Assembly (NCBI GenBank): GCA_910578715.1
Contig: CAJTRL010000032.1
Coordinates: forward strand, 1 to 40,590
Direction of reading: 5' to 3'
Source: an uncultured Lachnospiraceae bacterium
GTDB lineage: Bacteria > Bacillota > Clostridia > Lachnospirales > Lachnospiraceae
Length of the DNA stretch: 40,590 nt
A program made the translations under genes and the position numbers. Positions 15,278-22,458 of this stretch are shown here, piece by piece (position 1 is the stretch's first letter; the number at the start of each line of letters is the position of its first letter). Under the pieces are notes generated by a model. It worked only from the letters and a program-made list of their open reading frames with translations. It did no database searches and had not been told where the DNA came from.

Positions 15278-15327
15278 TTCTTAGGATATTCTGTTGTTTT
15301 TCTGCGGAAATTCTTAAATTTTTCTTA
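15278..15327 (-). promoter_or_regulatory. Candidate VanR-type operator and vanW promoter
   Basis: Three copies of TAAGAA (minus strand) begin at plus-coordinates 15322, 15311 and 15278. The spacings are 11 and 33 bp, whole multiples of the 11-bp step bound by OmpR-family regulators. The first two sit immediately upstream of a possible promoter (weak -35 ATTTCC at 15306-15311, -10 TATCCT at 15283-15288). The weak -35 suits an activated promoter. It overlaps the vanS stop. Confidence 0.5.
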
Positions 15328-16491
15328 ATCGCCTGCTGGAAGGGTAACGGTAAATGTAATCGTTTCTGCTTCGCTCTCCGCGGTAATCGTTCCGCCGTGA
15401 AGTTCCACAATCTGTCTTGCAATGGCAAGCCCCAGCCCCGCACAGCCGCCGCTTTCTGTGCTTCGCGCCGTATCAATCCGGTAAAACTGCTCAAAAAGCC
15501 GTCCCAGTTTTTCTTCTGAAATCGTTTCCCCCCGATTGGTAAATGTCACAATAACCACGTGCTCCTGAACCTGTGCCGCGATACGGATTTCCGTATCCCG
15601 GAAACTGTAAAGCACCGCGTTTCGCAGCAGATTATCGAATACCCGCTGGATTTTGTCCGCGTCACAGGTATACAAAATATCATCCCCCGCATGTAAGCTG
15701 ACCGTCAGATTTTTTTCGACGAGCATCGGCCCAAACTCGTAAACGAGCTGTTCTAACAGCCGGGAAAGATTAATCCGGCTGCACTGCAGTGAAATATCGG
15801 CCAGATTATACCTCGCGATTTCAAAAAACTCATTAATCAGCTCCTCCAGCCGTTCCGCCTTGTTCAACGAAATAGAAAGATACTTTTCCCGCAGCTGCGG
15901 GGAAATTTCTCCTTCGTCCCGCAGCAGGTTCAGATAGCCGATAACGGATGCCAGCGGCGTTTTTAAGTCGTGGGCCAGATACATAATCAAATCGTTTTTC
16001 CGCTTCTCCGTAACGAGCATATCGCTTTTCTGTTTTTCCATCTGATATTTCAGCTGGTTCATTTTCCGCTCGATTGTAATCAGTTCCGGCGACAACGATA
16101 TCTCCCCCGCCTTTTCTTCCTCCTTATCTTCCAGCATATCCGCCAGCTGTCTGTCTATCTCCATAAAATATCCGCTGAACCAGCTAAGATAAATGCGCAG
16201 AAATAAAAGAAATACCGCCGCGATGAAGAGAAAGCAAATCAAAATGCCATAATTACGGAAAGAATGCTGGTACAGACTGCGTGCCGCTTCATAGTCCAAA
16301 AAAAATCGGTTCTGCAGAAAGGAAACCATAAAATCAGCAAATTTTCCCCATATAAAGAAGCGGTAAATGATGAAAAAAATCAGGACAGCCGTCAGCCACA
16401 GAAGCGCCGACCATACAAAAATTTTAGTCCGAAGCTGCCTGAAATCTTTCAAAAAAAGTTTTCCCGCCGACTGTTTTTTCTTATTTTTCAA
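15325..16491 (-). CDS. vanS: VanS-type sensor histidine kinase
   Basis: 388 residues. TM1 (about 24-44) and TM2 (about 81-101) enclose a short extracellular loop of roughly 35 residues, as in VanS proteins that sense glycopeptide or wall damage. The dimerisation/phospho-acceptor region is RKNDLIMYLAHDLKTPLASVIGYL with H174. The ATPase has the N-box FDNLLRNAVLYS and the G-box GCAGLGLAIARQIVELHGG. Translation appears to start at a TTG (AGGA 7 nt upstream) overlapping the vanR stop by 11 nt. Its partner is the regulator just before it. A strong hairpin follows 60 bp after the stop. Confidence 0.93.
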   Translation of the reverse strand: MKNKKKQSAGKLFLKDFRQLRTKIFVWSALLWLTAVLIFFIIYRFFIWGKFADFMVSFLQNRFFLDYEAARSLYQHSFRNYGILICFLFIAAVFLLFLRIYLSWFSGYFMEIDRQLADMLEDKEEEKAGEISLSPELITIERKMNQLKYQMEKQKSDMLVTEKRKNDLIMYLAHDLKTPLASVIGYLNLLRDEGEISPQLREKYLSISLNKAERLEELINEFFEIARYNLADISLQCSRINLSRLLEQLVYEFGPMLVEKNLTVSLHAGDDILYTCDADKIQRVFDNLLRNAVLYSFRDTEIRIAAQVQEHVVIVTFTNRGETISEEKLGRLFEQFYRIDTARSTESGGCAGLGLAIARQIVELHGGTITAESEAETITFTVTLPAGD

Positions 16492-17182
16492 TGGTATATC
16501 CTACCCCCCATACCGTTTTAATAAATTTCGGATTTCTCGCGTTTTCGTTCATCTTTTCCCGCAGCCGCCCGATATGCGCCATGACCGTATTGTTATTCTG
16601 AAAATATTTCTCGCCCCATACGGCTTCAAACAGCTCTTCGGAAGGCACGACAACGCCCTGACGCTCGCACAGATACCAGAGAACCGAAAACTCAATCGGC
16701 GTCAGCGTCAGCTCTTTTCCATAAAGAAAACATTTGTGATGTTCTTTATTGATGAGCAGACCCCGGATATCATATTCCTTCCCTGCATTTTCCTGATTCG
16801 GCGCCAGTTTGTTATAGCGTTTGTAACGCCTTAACTGCGTCTTGATTCTTGCCACTACCTCCAGCGGATTGAACGGTTTGGTGATATAATCATCCGCGCC
16901 GATGGTCAGGCCGTTTATCTTATCCCTGTCCTCGATTTTGGCCGTCAGCATGATGACCGGATAATAAAAGTTTTCCCGGATTCTGCGGCAGAGTTTCAGT
17001 CCGTCGATATCGGGCAGCATAATATCCAGCACGGCCAGGTCGAACTCCGTTTCTTCGATGCTCTTTAGGGCGTCCGCGCCGTTATAGAACTTATATACCG
17101 CATAGCCGTCGTTTTGCAGATACAGCTCCAGCAAATCCGCTATTTCTTTTTCGTCATCCACTACCAGAATTTTTTCGCTCAT
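16481..17182 (-). CDS. vanR: VanR-type response regulator (OmpR family)
   Basis: 233 residues from MSEKILVVDDEKEIADL, the near-invariant VanR opening. Phospho-acceptor D53 lies in LAVLDIMLPDIDG, with K102 in ITKPFNPLEVVARI and the linker RRYKRYNK. The winged-helix domain ends with TVWGVGYTIEK. It should activate the vanW-ligase-acyltransferase-racemase operon when phosphorylated by VanS. The in-frame extension to 17257 passes through a terminator hairpin and is rejected. The true ATG has GGAACGGGG about 8 nt upstream. Confidence 0.94.
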   Translation of the reverse strand: MSEKILVVDDEKEIADLLELYLQNDGYAVYKFYNGADALKSIEETEFDLAVLDIMLPDIDGLKLCRRIRENFYYPVIMLTAKIEDRDKINGLTIGADDYITKPFNPLEVVARIKTQLRRYKRYNKLAPNQENAGKEYDIRGLLINKEHHKCFLYGKELTLTPIEFSVLWYLCERQGVVVPSEELFEAVWGEKYFQNNNTVMAHIGRLREKMNENARNPKFIKTVWGVGYTIEK

Positions 17183-17218
17183 AAGAAAACCCCGTTCCGT
17201 TTTCAAATCCCAACCCAT

Positions 17219-17255
17219 AAATAAATAAGGACGCGGACCAGCTATGTCCGCGTCC
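17219..17255 (-). terminator. Terminator after the RsiV-like gene
   Basis: A perfect 10-bp stem GGACGCGGAC / GTCCGCGTCC with a 7-nt loop is followed by TTATTTATTTAT on the minus strand, 24 bp beyond the anti-sigma stop. Confidence 0.85.
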
Positions 17256-17264
17256 ATTATATCA
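17256..17264 (-). promoter_or_regulatory. Candidate vanRS promoter (extended -10)
   Basis: TGATATAAT on the minus strand is an extended -10 element. There is no consensus -35 at 17 bp (AAGTAA at 17279-17284). It is the only sigma-A-like site between the anti-sigma gene and vanR and lies right before the terminator stem. Confidence 0.45.
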
Positions 17265-17278
17265 CATCAGAAATACTT

Positions 17279-18319
17279 TTACTTCAAAAGATTTTCAAAT
17301 ACGCTCCGTTCCACCGTAAATTCCTGGGCTCCCATATAGCCGGGCGCAACTTCATACTCATCAAAAACGACCACTATATTTCCTTTTTCGTCCAGATAGA
17401 AATTCTGGTCTTCTTTAATTCCCGTCCAGTTTATTTCCGGCATATCCGTATTATCCACCCAGTAACTATTCATTTCGTCCTCTGCCATAGCCGCCCGCAT
17501 CTGGTTCCGAATATCCTCATCCAGCACCTCTGCGTAACCGCTGTTTTCCTGAAACAAATCTCCAATCTGAATCTGTCTGCCGCTCCGCTTGTCAATGGTA
17601 TAAAATTTATAGGATTCTGAACCGCTTCCGGCAGACTGGAAAATGGAAAGTTTTAATGTAAAATACCTGTCATTGTTCATGACCGTTTCATGATGAATTT
17701 CCAGTCCTCCATAGCTTTCTCCGGCCTCCGCCGATATTTTAAATTCTTCAATCAGCTGGTTTGTCACTTCATCAATATCAAAATTGACCTGTTCAATTGT
17801 TTCCTGTAATTGTTCGGAGACCGATGTCTCTCCCTTTGCTCCCTGTTCCGGCCCTTCCTCTTTCTGTCCGGGTTCCATGTTTTGTCCCTCTTCAATGTCC
17901 TGTCCGGGTTCCATGTTCTGTCCGTCCCCAGTGTCCTGTCCAGGTTCTCCCATATCCTCCACGACAATCTGCGGCACTTCTACATTCGCGTTAAAACGCT
18001 CACTTTCATATTGGTAATCCCGAAAAGTAACCGCCTGGAACAGCTTTCCGATTACCGGGATATTTCCCATCGCATAAGCCATTTCTACCCCTGTATTTGG
18101 CAAAAGCACCAGCAGCGCTGCAGCTGCAGCCACAGCTGCCGGCATACGGAATCTGCGGACCTTTCCGGCGCGCCCGGCCGCCTTTTCCAGTCTCTCTTTC
18201 AGTTCCTCCGGCACGGGAATCTTCTGATAATTTTCTTTTTCCTGCATGAGTCTCTTCTCCAGGTCCTGTAAATCCATCTTTTCCTCCGTCATCCCACTAT
18301 GTTCTATCTTTTTATTCAT
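17279..18319 (-). CDS. RsiV-like anti-sigma factor (DUF3298 C-terminal domain)
   Basis: 346 residues from the ATG at 18319 (a GTG at 18331 is possible). A cytoplasmic N-terminal segment of about 80 residues precedes one membrane helix (about 64-82, AAVAAAAALLVLLP). After an extracellular acidic linker with the repeat GQNMEPGQ, the last 180 residues form a DUF3298-type domain ending FYLDEKGNIVVVFDEYEVAPGYMGAQEFTV. This arrangement is that of RsiV, which in Bacillus and Enterococcus holds sigma-V inactive and is cleaved after its outer domain binds lysozyme. It is directly downstream of the ECF sigma gene (about 30 bp) and closed by a terminator. Lysozyme sensing here is an inference. Confidence 0.88.
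   Translation of the reverse strand: MNKKIEHSGMTEEKMDLQDLEKRLMQEKENYQKIPVPEELKERLEKAAGRAGKVRRFRMPAAVAAAAALLVLLPNTGVEMAYAMGNIPVIGKLFQAVTFRDYQYESERFNANVEVPQIVVEDMGEPGQDTGDGQNMEPGQDIEEGQNMEPGQKEEGPEQGAKGETSVSEQLQETIEQVNFDIDEVTNQLIEEFKISAEAGESYGGLEIHHETVMNNDRYFTLKLSIFQSAGSGSESYKFYTIDKRSGRQIQIGDLFQENSGYAEVLDEDIRNQMRAAMAEDEMNSYWVDNTDMPEINWTGIKEDQNFYLDEKGNIVVVFDEYEVAPGYMGAQEFTVERSVFENLLK
17868..17945 (-). repeat. Short in-gene tandem repeat in the anti-sigma linker
   Basis: Imperfect units of about 30-36 bp encode the repeated GQ(N/D)xEPGQ segments of the extracellular linker. Such units can vary in number by slippage; the frame is kept here. Confidence 0.6.
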
Positions 18320-18349
18320 ATGCCGATACACCTTTCCTTTCTGTTATGA

Positions 18350-18817
18350 CTACTTCAATTCCTTACGCAGTTTTTCCAGCGTCCTATATAATCTGCTCTT
18401 AACCGTACTCAAATTCTCCTGCATAATTTCAGCAATTTCAGCCAGCGGCTTATCCTCATAAAATCGCAGAATTATCAGTGTTTTCTCCTGTATGGGCAGT
18501 TTATCCACCGCCTCTTTTAAGTCCATATCCATATCCGTTTCTTTCCTATCCGCACAAATATCTTCCGTCAGTTCACATTCCCGCCTATATTTGTTCAGAT
18601 AGTCCTTTGCCGTGTTAATCATGATGCGGTATACCCATGTTCCGGCAAAGCGCTCTTCCTTCAGACTTCCAGCCCTCAACATCGCCTTATATGCACCTTC
18701 CTGTACAATGTCCATCGCATCCGCTTCCTGATGCACATAACATAACGCCAGTCTGTAATAACTCTGATAATTTTCCAGCAATATGCTTCGGATAATCGTT
18801 TCTTTCCTGTTCCGCAT
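18350..18817 (-). CDS. ECF RNA polymerase sigma factor, SigV-like
   Basis: 155 residues. Sigma region 2 (about 12-75) includes YRLALCYVHQEADAMDIVQEGAYKA and the DNA-melting TWVYRIMINTAKDYLNKYRR. Region 4 (about 100-152) has LPIQEKTLIILRFYEDKPLAEIAEIM and STVKSRLYRTLEKLR. The start is the ATG with GGAGG 9 nt upstream, and in-frame extension to 18922 is rejected. The gene is paired with an RsiV-like anti-sigma factor and preceded by an ECF-type promoter, indicating autoregulation. In relatives sigma-V activates peptidoglycan O-acetylation and D-alanylation genes; targets here are unknown. Confidence 0.92.
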   Translation of the reverse strand: MRNRKETIIRSILLENYQSYYRLALCYVHQEADAMDIVQEGAYKAMLRAGSLKEERFAGTWVYRIMINTAKDYLNKYRRECELTEDICADRKETDMDMDLKEAVDKLPIQEKTLIILRFYEDKPLAEIAEIMQENLSTVKSRLYRTLEKLRKELK

Positions 18818-18853
18818 ATCTGCCTTCCTCCCTTTCTTCTTTTTGTGTCGATT

Positions 18854-18881
18854 AGACCGATGAGACATCCGAAAAGTTTCA
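18854..18881 (-). promoter_or_regulatory. ECF-type autoregulatory promoter of the sigma/anti-sigma pair
   Basis: TGAAAC (18876-18881), 16 bp and CGGTCT (18854-18859) on the minus strand. The -35 matches the ECF consensus TGAAAC and the -10 is close to CGTC. Transcription would start roughly 30 nt before the ATG. Confidence 0.6.
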
Positions 18882-18921
18882 CGAAAATAAAATATTTTTA
18901 TTGCCGGAAGAAAAGATTGCA

Positions 18922-18951
18922 TAAAAATACGGCAGCTTTTTCAAACTGCCG
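18922..18951 (-). terminator. Terminator after the hemerythrin gene
   Basis: The CGGCAG...CTGCCG stem, extended by A-T pairs around a small loop, is followed by TATTTTTA on the minus strand, 27 bp after the stop of the hemerythrin-REC gene. Confidence 0.8.
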
Positions 18952-18978
18952 CTTTATCTTTTCCTGTCCGTTATTTTT

Positions 18979-20322
18979 TTATGCTTTTTTTCCCGCAAAA
19001 TAATTATCAATTCCTTTTTTGATTTCCGAAAGATTCTGCGTTTTTACCAGATATCCCGTCGGCTTTAAGGCGATAACTTTCTTCACGGTTTCCTTATCCA
19101 CCCGGCCTGTCAGAAAGAACACCGGAATATTGGCAAAGTCCTCTTCTGCCTGAATCATTTCAAGTACCTGGCCTCCGTCGCAGACCGGCATTTCATAATC
19201 CAGAAGAATCAAATCCGGCCGGTTCAGCGTAATGCACCTGATTGCGGCCAGTCCGGAACCGGCGGCAGACACCTCATATTCCAGGCCAAAAAGCCTTTTC
19301 ATCGCTTCCTGTACGAGCATAGAATCATCTACGATGAGTAACTTCTTTTTCTTGCTCGCTTTCTTTTTCTCAACGTACTTCTTGACTTCCTCCATCGCGT
19401 TCTCTGCGCTGATTGCCGTTTCCTCATTCTCTTCCAGCAGATGCGGTGCGGTGACACAGTAGGCAAAGTAACCTTTCCCCGTATCGAATAACAGGCTGAA
19501 CTGTGGCTGCTGCCTTTCAAATGCTCTCTGGAACTGGTCGTATGTAAGAAGATTTTCCTCTTTCATCTCGGACAGTTCCGCAGAGGGAAACTGTTTGCTG
19601 ACACGGTTTACAAATTGCTGTGCAGTAAAGCGGGTCGCATTCATCATCAGAGCATCGACGGTATTGGATTCGGTGTCCATCATGTTTCCGATGGTATTGA
19701 GAATCAGCTTTTCCTCAAAAACCAGCATAATTTCCCATCTCTGTCCGTCCTTATTCTCATAATTCAGCCGATAATAGATTCCCTTTCCGAACCGCTCCCC
19801 GCCATAGCATTCGCTGATTACCCTTGCATCCAGCTGGAACAAATCCTCCAAAAGCTGAAGAATGGTATGCTCCATGACGGTCTGCTCGTTTTCCGAAAGC
19901 AGACCTTCCCATTTGCTCGCCCTTTTCCCGACGATGGCATGGTCTTCCGTCAGCGTATGCGCAATCAGCCATCCCGAACAGACACCCAGAAAATGATTGA
20001 CTGCGTCCTCGGAATAACCGGTCTTCTTCAGTTCTTTTTCCAGCGCCGGAAGCATCTTCTTCCGGAAATTGTCATGAAGGCGGCGATGCGTATCGTAACC
20101 GATATAATGGATGGACGCCATATAAGCCTCTTCTTCCGAAAAATGCTTCATCGCATGGTCCTTAAAATATTTGATTCCTTCCTGACATGCCCACCGGCTT
20201 TTATCTCCTTCTTTTGCAGCTGTCAGCAGCTTGTTCAGGATGCTGAATAGTTTCTTATGCTCCTTATCAATAAAATCCACTCCGATATTATAGCGTTCCT
20301 GCCACACTAACTGGTTGCTCAT
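18979..20322 (-). CDS. Bacteriohemerythrin - CheX-like - receiver fusion protein
   Basis: 447 residues, three parts. Residues 1-135 are a bacteriohemerythrin with the full diiron ligand set by position: H22, H56, H60, E64, H79, H83, H122 and D127. Residues about 145-300 look like a CheX/CheC-type phosphatase-like domain (weaker call, from the strand-helix pattern and length). Residues about 326-445 are a receiver domain with D332/D333, phospho-acceptor D375 in LILLDYEMP, T397 and K415. No DNA-binding or enzymatic output follows. An oxygen- or redox-responsive signalling protein feeding the chemotaxis or a phosphorelay network is plausible. The start has AGGAGG 8 nt upstream, and the gene stands alone with its own terminator. 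Confidence 0.88.
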   Translation of the reverse strand: MSNQLVWQERYNIGVDFIDKEHKKLFSILNKLLTAAKEGDKSRWACQEGIKYFKDHAMKHFSEEEAYMASIHYIGYDTHRRLHDNFRKKMLPALEKELKKTGYSEDAVNHFLGVCSGWLIAHTLTEDHAIVGKRASKWEGLLSENEQTVMEHTILQLLEDLFQLDARVISECYGGERFGKGIYYRLNYENKDGQRWEIMLVFEEKLILNTIGNMMDTESNTVDALMMNATRFTAQQFVNRVSKQFPSAELSEMKEENLLTYDQFQRAFERQQPQFSLLFDTGKGYFAYCVTAPHLLEENEETAISAENAMEEVKKYVEKKKASKKKKLLIVDDSMLVQEAMKRLFGLEYEVSAAGSGLAAIRCITLNRPDLILLDYEMPVCDGGQVLEMIQAEEDFANIPVFFLTGRVDKETVKKVIALKPTGYLVKTQNLSEIKKGIDNYFAGKKA

Positions 20323-20393
20323 AGTATTTCCTCCTGAATGAAATAATATATTCTATAATGCCGCTTTGCGTCGCTTGTTTTTCTTTTGCATTC

Positions 20394-20402
20394 ATTATAT
20401 CA
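20394..20402 (-). promoter_or_regulatory. Promoter of the hemerythrin fusion gene (extended -10)
   Basis: TGATATAAT on the minus strand lies about 70 bp before the start, with no good -35. It is the same extended -10 style as before vanR. Confidence 0.5.
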
Positions 20403-20487
20403 TACGCTGAAAAAAAATCATGGTTCTTTTTTCTACATTTTTCTGCAAATTTTTCACCCTGAAAATGTCGTCTCCGGGCAGCATCGG

Positions 20488-21756
20488 TCAACTGCCGGAA
20501 AACTGCTTGTACAACTGAGCATGGTCGGTAATACAGTACCATCTGTTTTTGGAATTGCCGGTAACGCAGATATATTCCTTTCCATTCTTATCAATTCCGG
20601 CGCTGACCGCACAGCTTCCCGACTGGTTCACATATCCGGTTTTGCCATACATGGTCATGCCGCCCGTGTCTTTGTCTTCGATACGGCGCAAAAACCAGTT
20701 GGAAAGCTCCAGTCCCTCCGGGTGCTGTTCCGTTTTTGAAGTCGTATATGTCCGGGAAGACAGTACTTCCCGGCAGATTTCATTCTGCATTGCCGCTTCC
20801 ATAATCACCGCCAGGTCATAAGCCGAACAATAATGATTATCATCATAGATTCCGACACAATTCGTAAAATGCGCACTCCCGGACAGGCCAAGCTGGGCAA
20901 GTTTTTCATTCATCATCTCCACAAAAGCCTCCTGGGAACCCGCTGTATAGTATGCCAGCCCCAGTGCGCCGTCGCCCCCGGACGGCAGAATCGCGCCGTA
21001 GAGCAAATCCCGTATCGTTACGGTTTCGCCCACTTCAAAACCGGCCACGCTGCAGTCATTCCGAAAGCAATAGTCCGTTATTTCCCTTGTCATTTCAAAT
21101 TCATCGTCCAAATCGGTAATATGCTCCACCGCAACGAGAAGCGTCAGCACTTTTGTCATGGAAGCCGGAACAAGACGGCTCTTTGCATCCCTTGAAACCA
21201 GAATCGTCTCTTCCTGTGTATCTACAAAAATCACATAACTGCCCGTAATCTCTTCACCGGGCCGCAGCGTATCTTCCGTTTCCGCATACTGAAAAACCTG
21301 TTTGACATTTCCTTTTTCGCTCTCCCCGGTTCTCTCGTCATACTGTTCTTTCAGCGTAACGACTGCGAGCCCGGTTCTCGCACTGAGCAGCGTTTCCGCA
21401 CTTTCCGCTTTCCCCTTTTTTGATTTCTTCTCCTGAGACTTGGAATCCTTTTTTTCCGCTTTTTCTGAGTTCAGGTCCTCTTCTGCTCCTCCCGAATCCA
21501 ATTCTTCCTCTTTTCCCGTTTTCTGCGCTTTTTCCGGTTCCTGTCCGGTTTCTTCCGTCCCGTTTTTTTCCGGTTTCTCCGCTCCTTTGTTCCTTCCAAG
21601 GAAACCTGCGGCGACGATAATTACCAGAACCGCGGCGACGCCTATCGGAAAAAACTTCCGAAACAACGCCTGCCTTCTCTTTTTTCTGCGCATTTCCTCC
21701 CTTCGCCGCGCTCTGCGGCGACGGCGCATCTCTTCATTATCGTAATACCCCGCCAT
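20488..21756 (-). CDS. Membrane-anchored PBP-type D-alanyl-D-alanine carboxypeptidase
   Basis: 422 residues. An arginine-rich cytoplasmic head (residues 9-33) is followed by one membrane helix (about 36-54), a very charged Lys/Glu linker (about 58-120) and a serine peptidase domain of the S11 (DacA/DacF) type. Catalytic SxxK is S199-M-T-K202 (PASMTKVLT), the second motif is SGG at 259-261 instead of SxN, and KTG is at 372-374. It trims terminal D-Ala from wall pentapeptides outside the membrane. VanY of VanD operons is also of PBP type, so this could supply D,D-carboxypeptidase activity to the van-like cluster. It lies 3.3 kb from vanR with unrelated genes between, so this is only a suggestion. 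Confidence 0.92.
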   Translation of the reverse strand: MAGYYDNEEMRRRRRARRREEMRRKKRRQALFRKFFPIGVAAVLVIIVAAGFLGRNKGAEKPEKNGTEETGQEPEKAQKTGKEEELDSGGAEEDLNSEKAEKKDSKSQEKKSKKGKAESAETLLSARTGLAVVTLKEQYDERTGESEKGNVKQVFQYAETEDTLRPGEEITGSYVIFVDTQEETILVSRDAKSRLVPASMTKVLTLLVAVEHITDLDDEFEMTREITDYCFRNDCSVAGFEVGETVTIRDLLYGAILPSGGDGALGLAYYTAGSQEAFVEMMNEKLAQLGLSGSAHFTNCVGIYDDNHYCSAYDLAVIMEAAMQNEICREVLSSRTYTTSKTEQHPEGLELSNWFLRRIEDKDTGGMTMYGKTGYVNQSGSCAVSAGIDKNGKEYICVTGNSKNRWYCITDHAQLYKQFSGS

Positions 21757-21841
21757 TTCGACACCCCTGTATTTTATTCAGCAATTCCGGTCCCGGACAT
21801 TTCTTTCCATGTATTTCTTCCAACAATATCATCCGCTTACT

Positions 21842-21871
21842 ACTATATCCCGAACAGCGCCTTCCTGTCAA
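21842..21871 (-). promoter_or_regulatory. Promoter of the carboxypeptidase gene
   Basis: TTGACA (21866-21871), 18 bp and TATAGT (21842-21847) on the minus strand, about 85 bp before the start. Confidence 0.8.
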
Positions 21872-21895
21872 ACCAAAAAGATTAGATTTTTATGC

Positions 21896-21924
21896 TTGCT
21901 CCTTCTCCGAATGCGCTGTATAAT
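21896..21924 (+). promoter_or_regulatory. Promoter of the flavin-binding oxidase-like gene
   Basis: TTGCTC (21896-21901), 17 bp and TATAAT (21919-21924), 30 bp before the ATG. It diverges from the carboxypeptidase promoter 25 bp away. Confidence 0.8.
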
Positions 21925-21954
21925 AGCACCATTATCAGTCGGGAGGGCAAAGGA

Positions 21955-22458
21955 ATGTTTCGGGAAATGCGCAGAAAAAAACAGATTTTATCGGAAGAGG
22001 AAGCTATTCGTATTTTAAATAAAGGCACTTCGGGCGTTCTGGCCCTGTCCGGAGACGACGGTTATCCGTATGCCCTGCCCATCAGTTATGTTTATGCCGA
22101 TTCCAGGCTCTATTTTCACAGCGCGAAAACCGGGCACAAAATCGATGCCATCCAAAAATGCCGGAAGGCTTCTTTCTGTGTTGTCGAACAGGACCTTGTC
22201 GTACCGGAAAAATACACTACCTTTTACAGAAGCGTCATCGCTTTTGGCAGCATACGCATTCTGGAAAAGGAAGCAGAAATACGGCGTGCAATCGAATTGC
22301 TGGCCGTCAAATATCATCCGGCCGATACGGAAACAGGAAGAAAGACAGTCATCCAAAAAGACTATGACCGCCTGTGCATGATAGAAATGTCGATTGAACA
22401 TCTTTCCGGCAAAGAAGCTGTTGAGCTCGTCAACGAACCGCCTGTGTCCCGTTCCTGA
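21955..22458 (+). CDS. Pyridoxamine 5'-phosphate oxidase-fold flavoprotein (NimA-like)
   Basis: 167 residues starting MFREMRRKKQ, typical of a group of clostridial PNPOx-like proteins related to NimA (Pyridox_ox_2). The FMN-binding split barrel shows GTSGVLALSGDDGYPYALPISYVY, LYFHSAKTGHKIDAI and the later VIAFGSIRIL. Members bind FMN or haem; some reduce nitroimidazoles, and most have no known substrate. The ATG has GGAGG 8 nt upstream; the in-frame extension to 21892 crosses the promoter. It converges with, and overlaps by 29 bp, the GGDEF gene on the other strand. Confidence 0.9.
   Translation: MFREMRRKKQILSEEEAIRILNKGTSGVLALSGDDGYPYALPISYVYADSRLYFHSAKTGHKIDAIQKCRKASFCVVEQDLVVPEKYTTFYRSVIAFGSIRILEKEAEIRRAIELLAVKYHPADTETGRKTVIQKDYDRLCMIEMSIEHLSGKEAVELVNEPPVSRS

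Noticed and set aside
20488..21756. Calling the carboxypeptidase VanY of the van-like cluster
   Set aside because: It is separated from vanR by the sigma/anti-sigma pair and the hemerythrin gene and has its own sigma-A promoter without TAAGAA repeats. A housekeeping DacA/DacF role is as likely.
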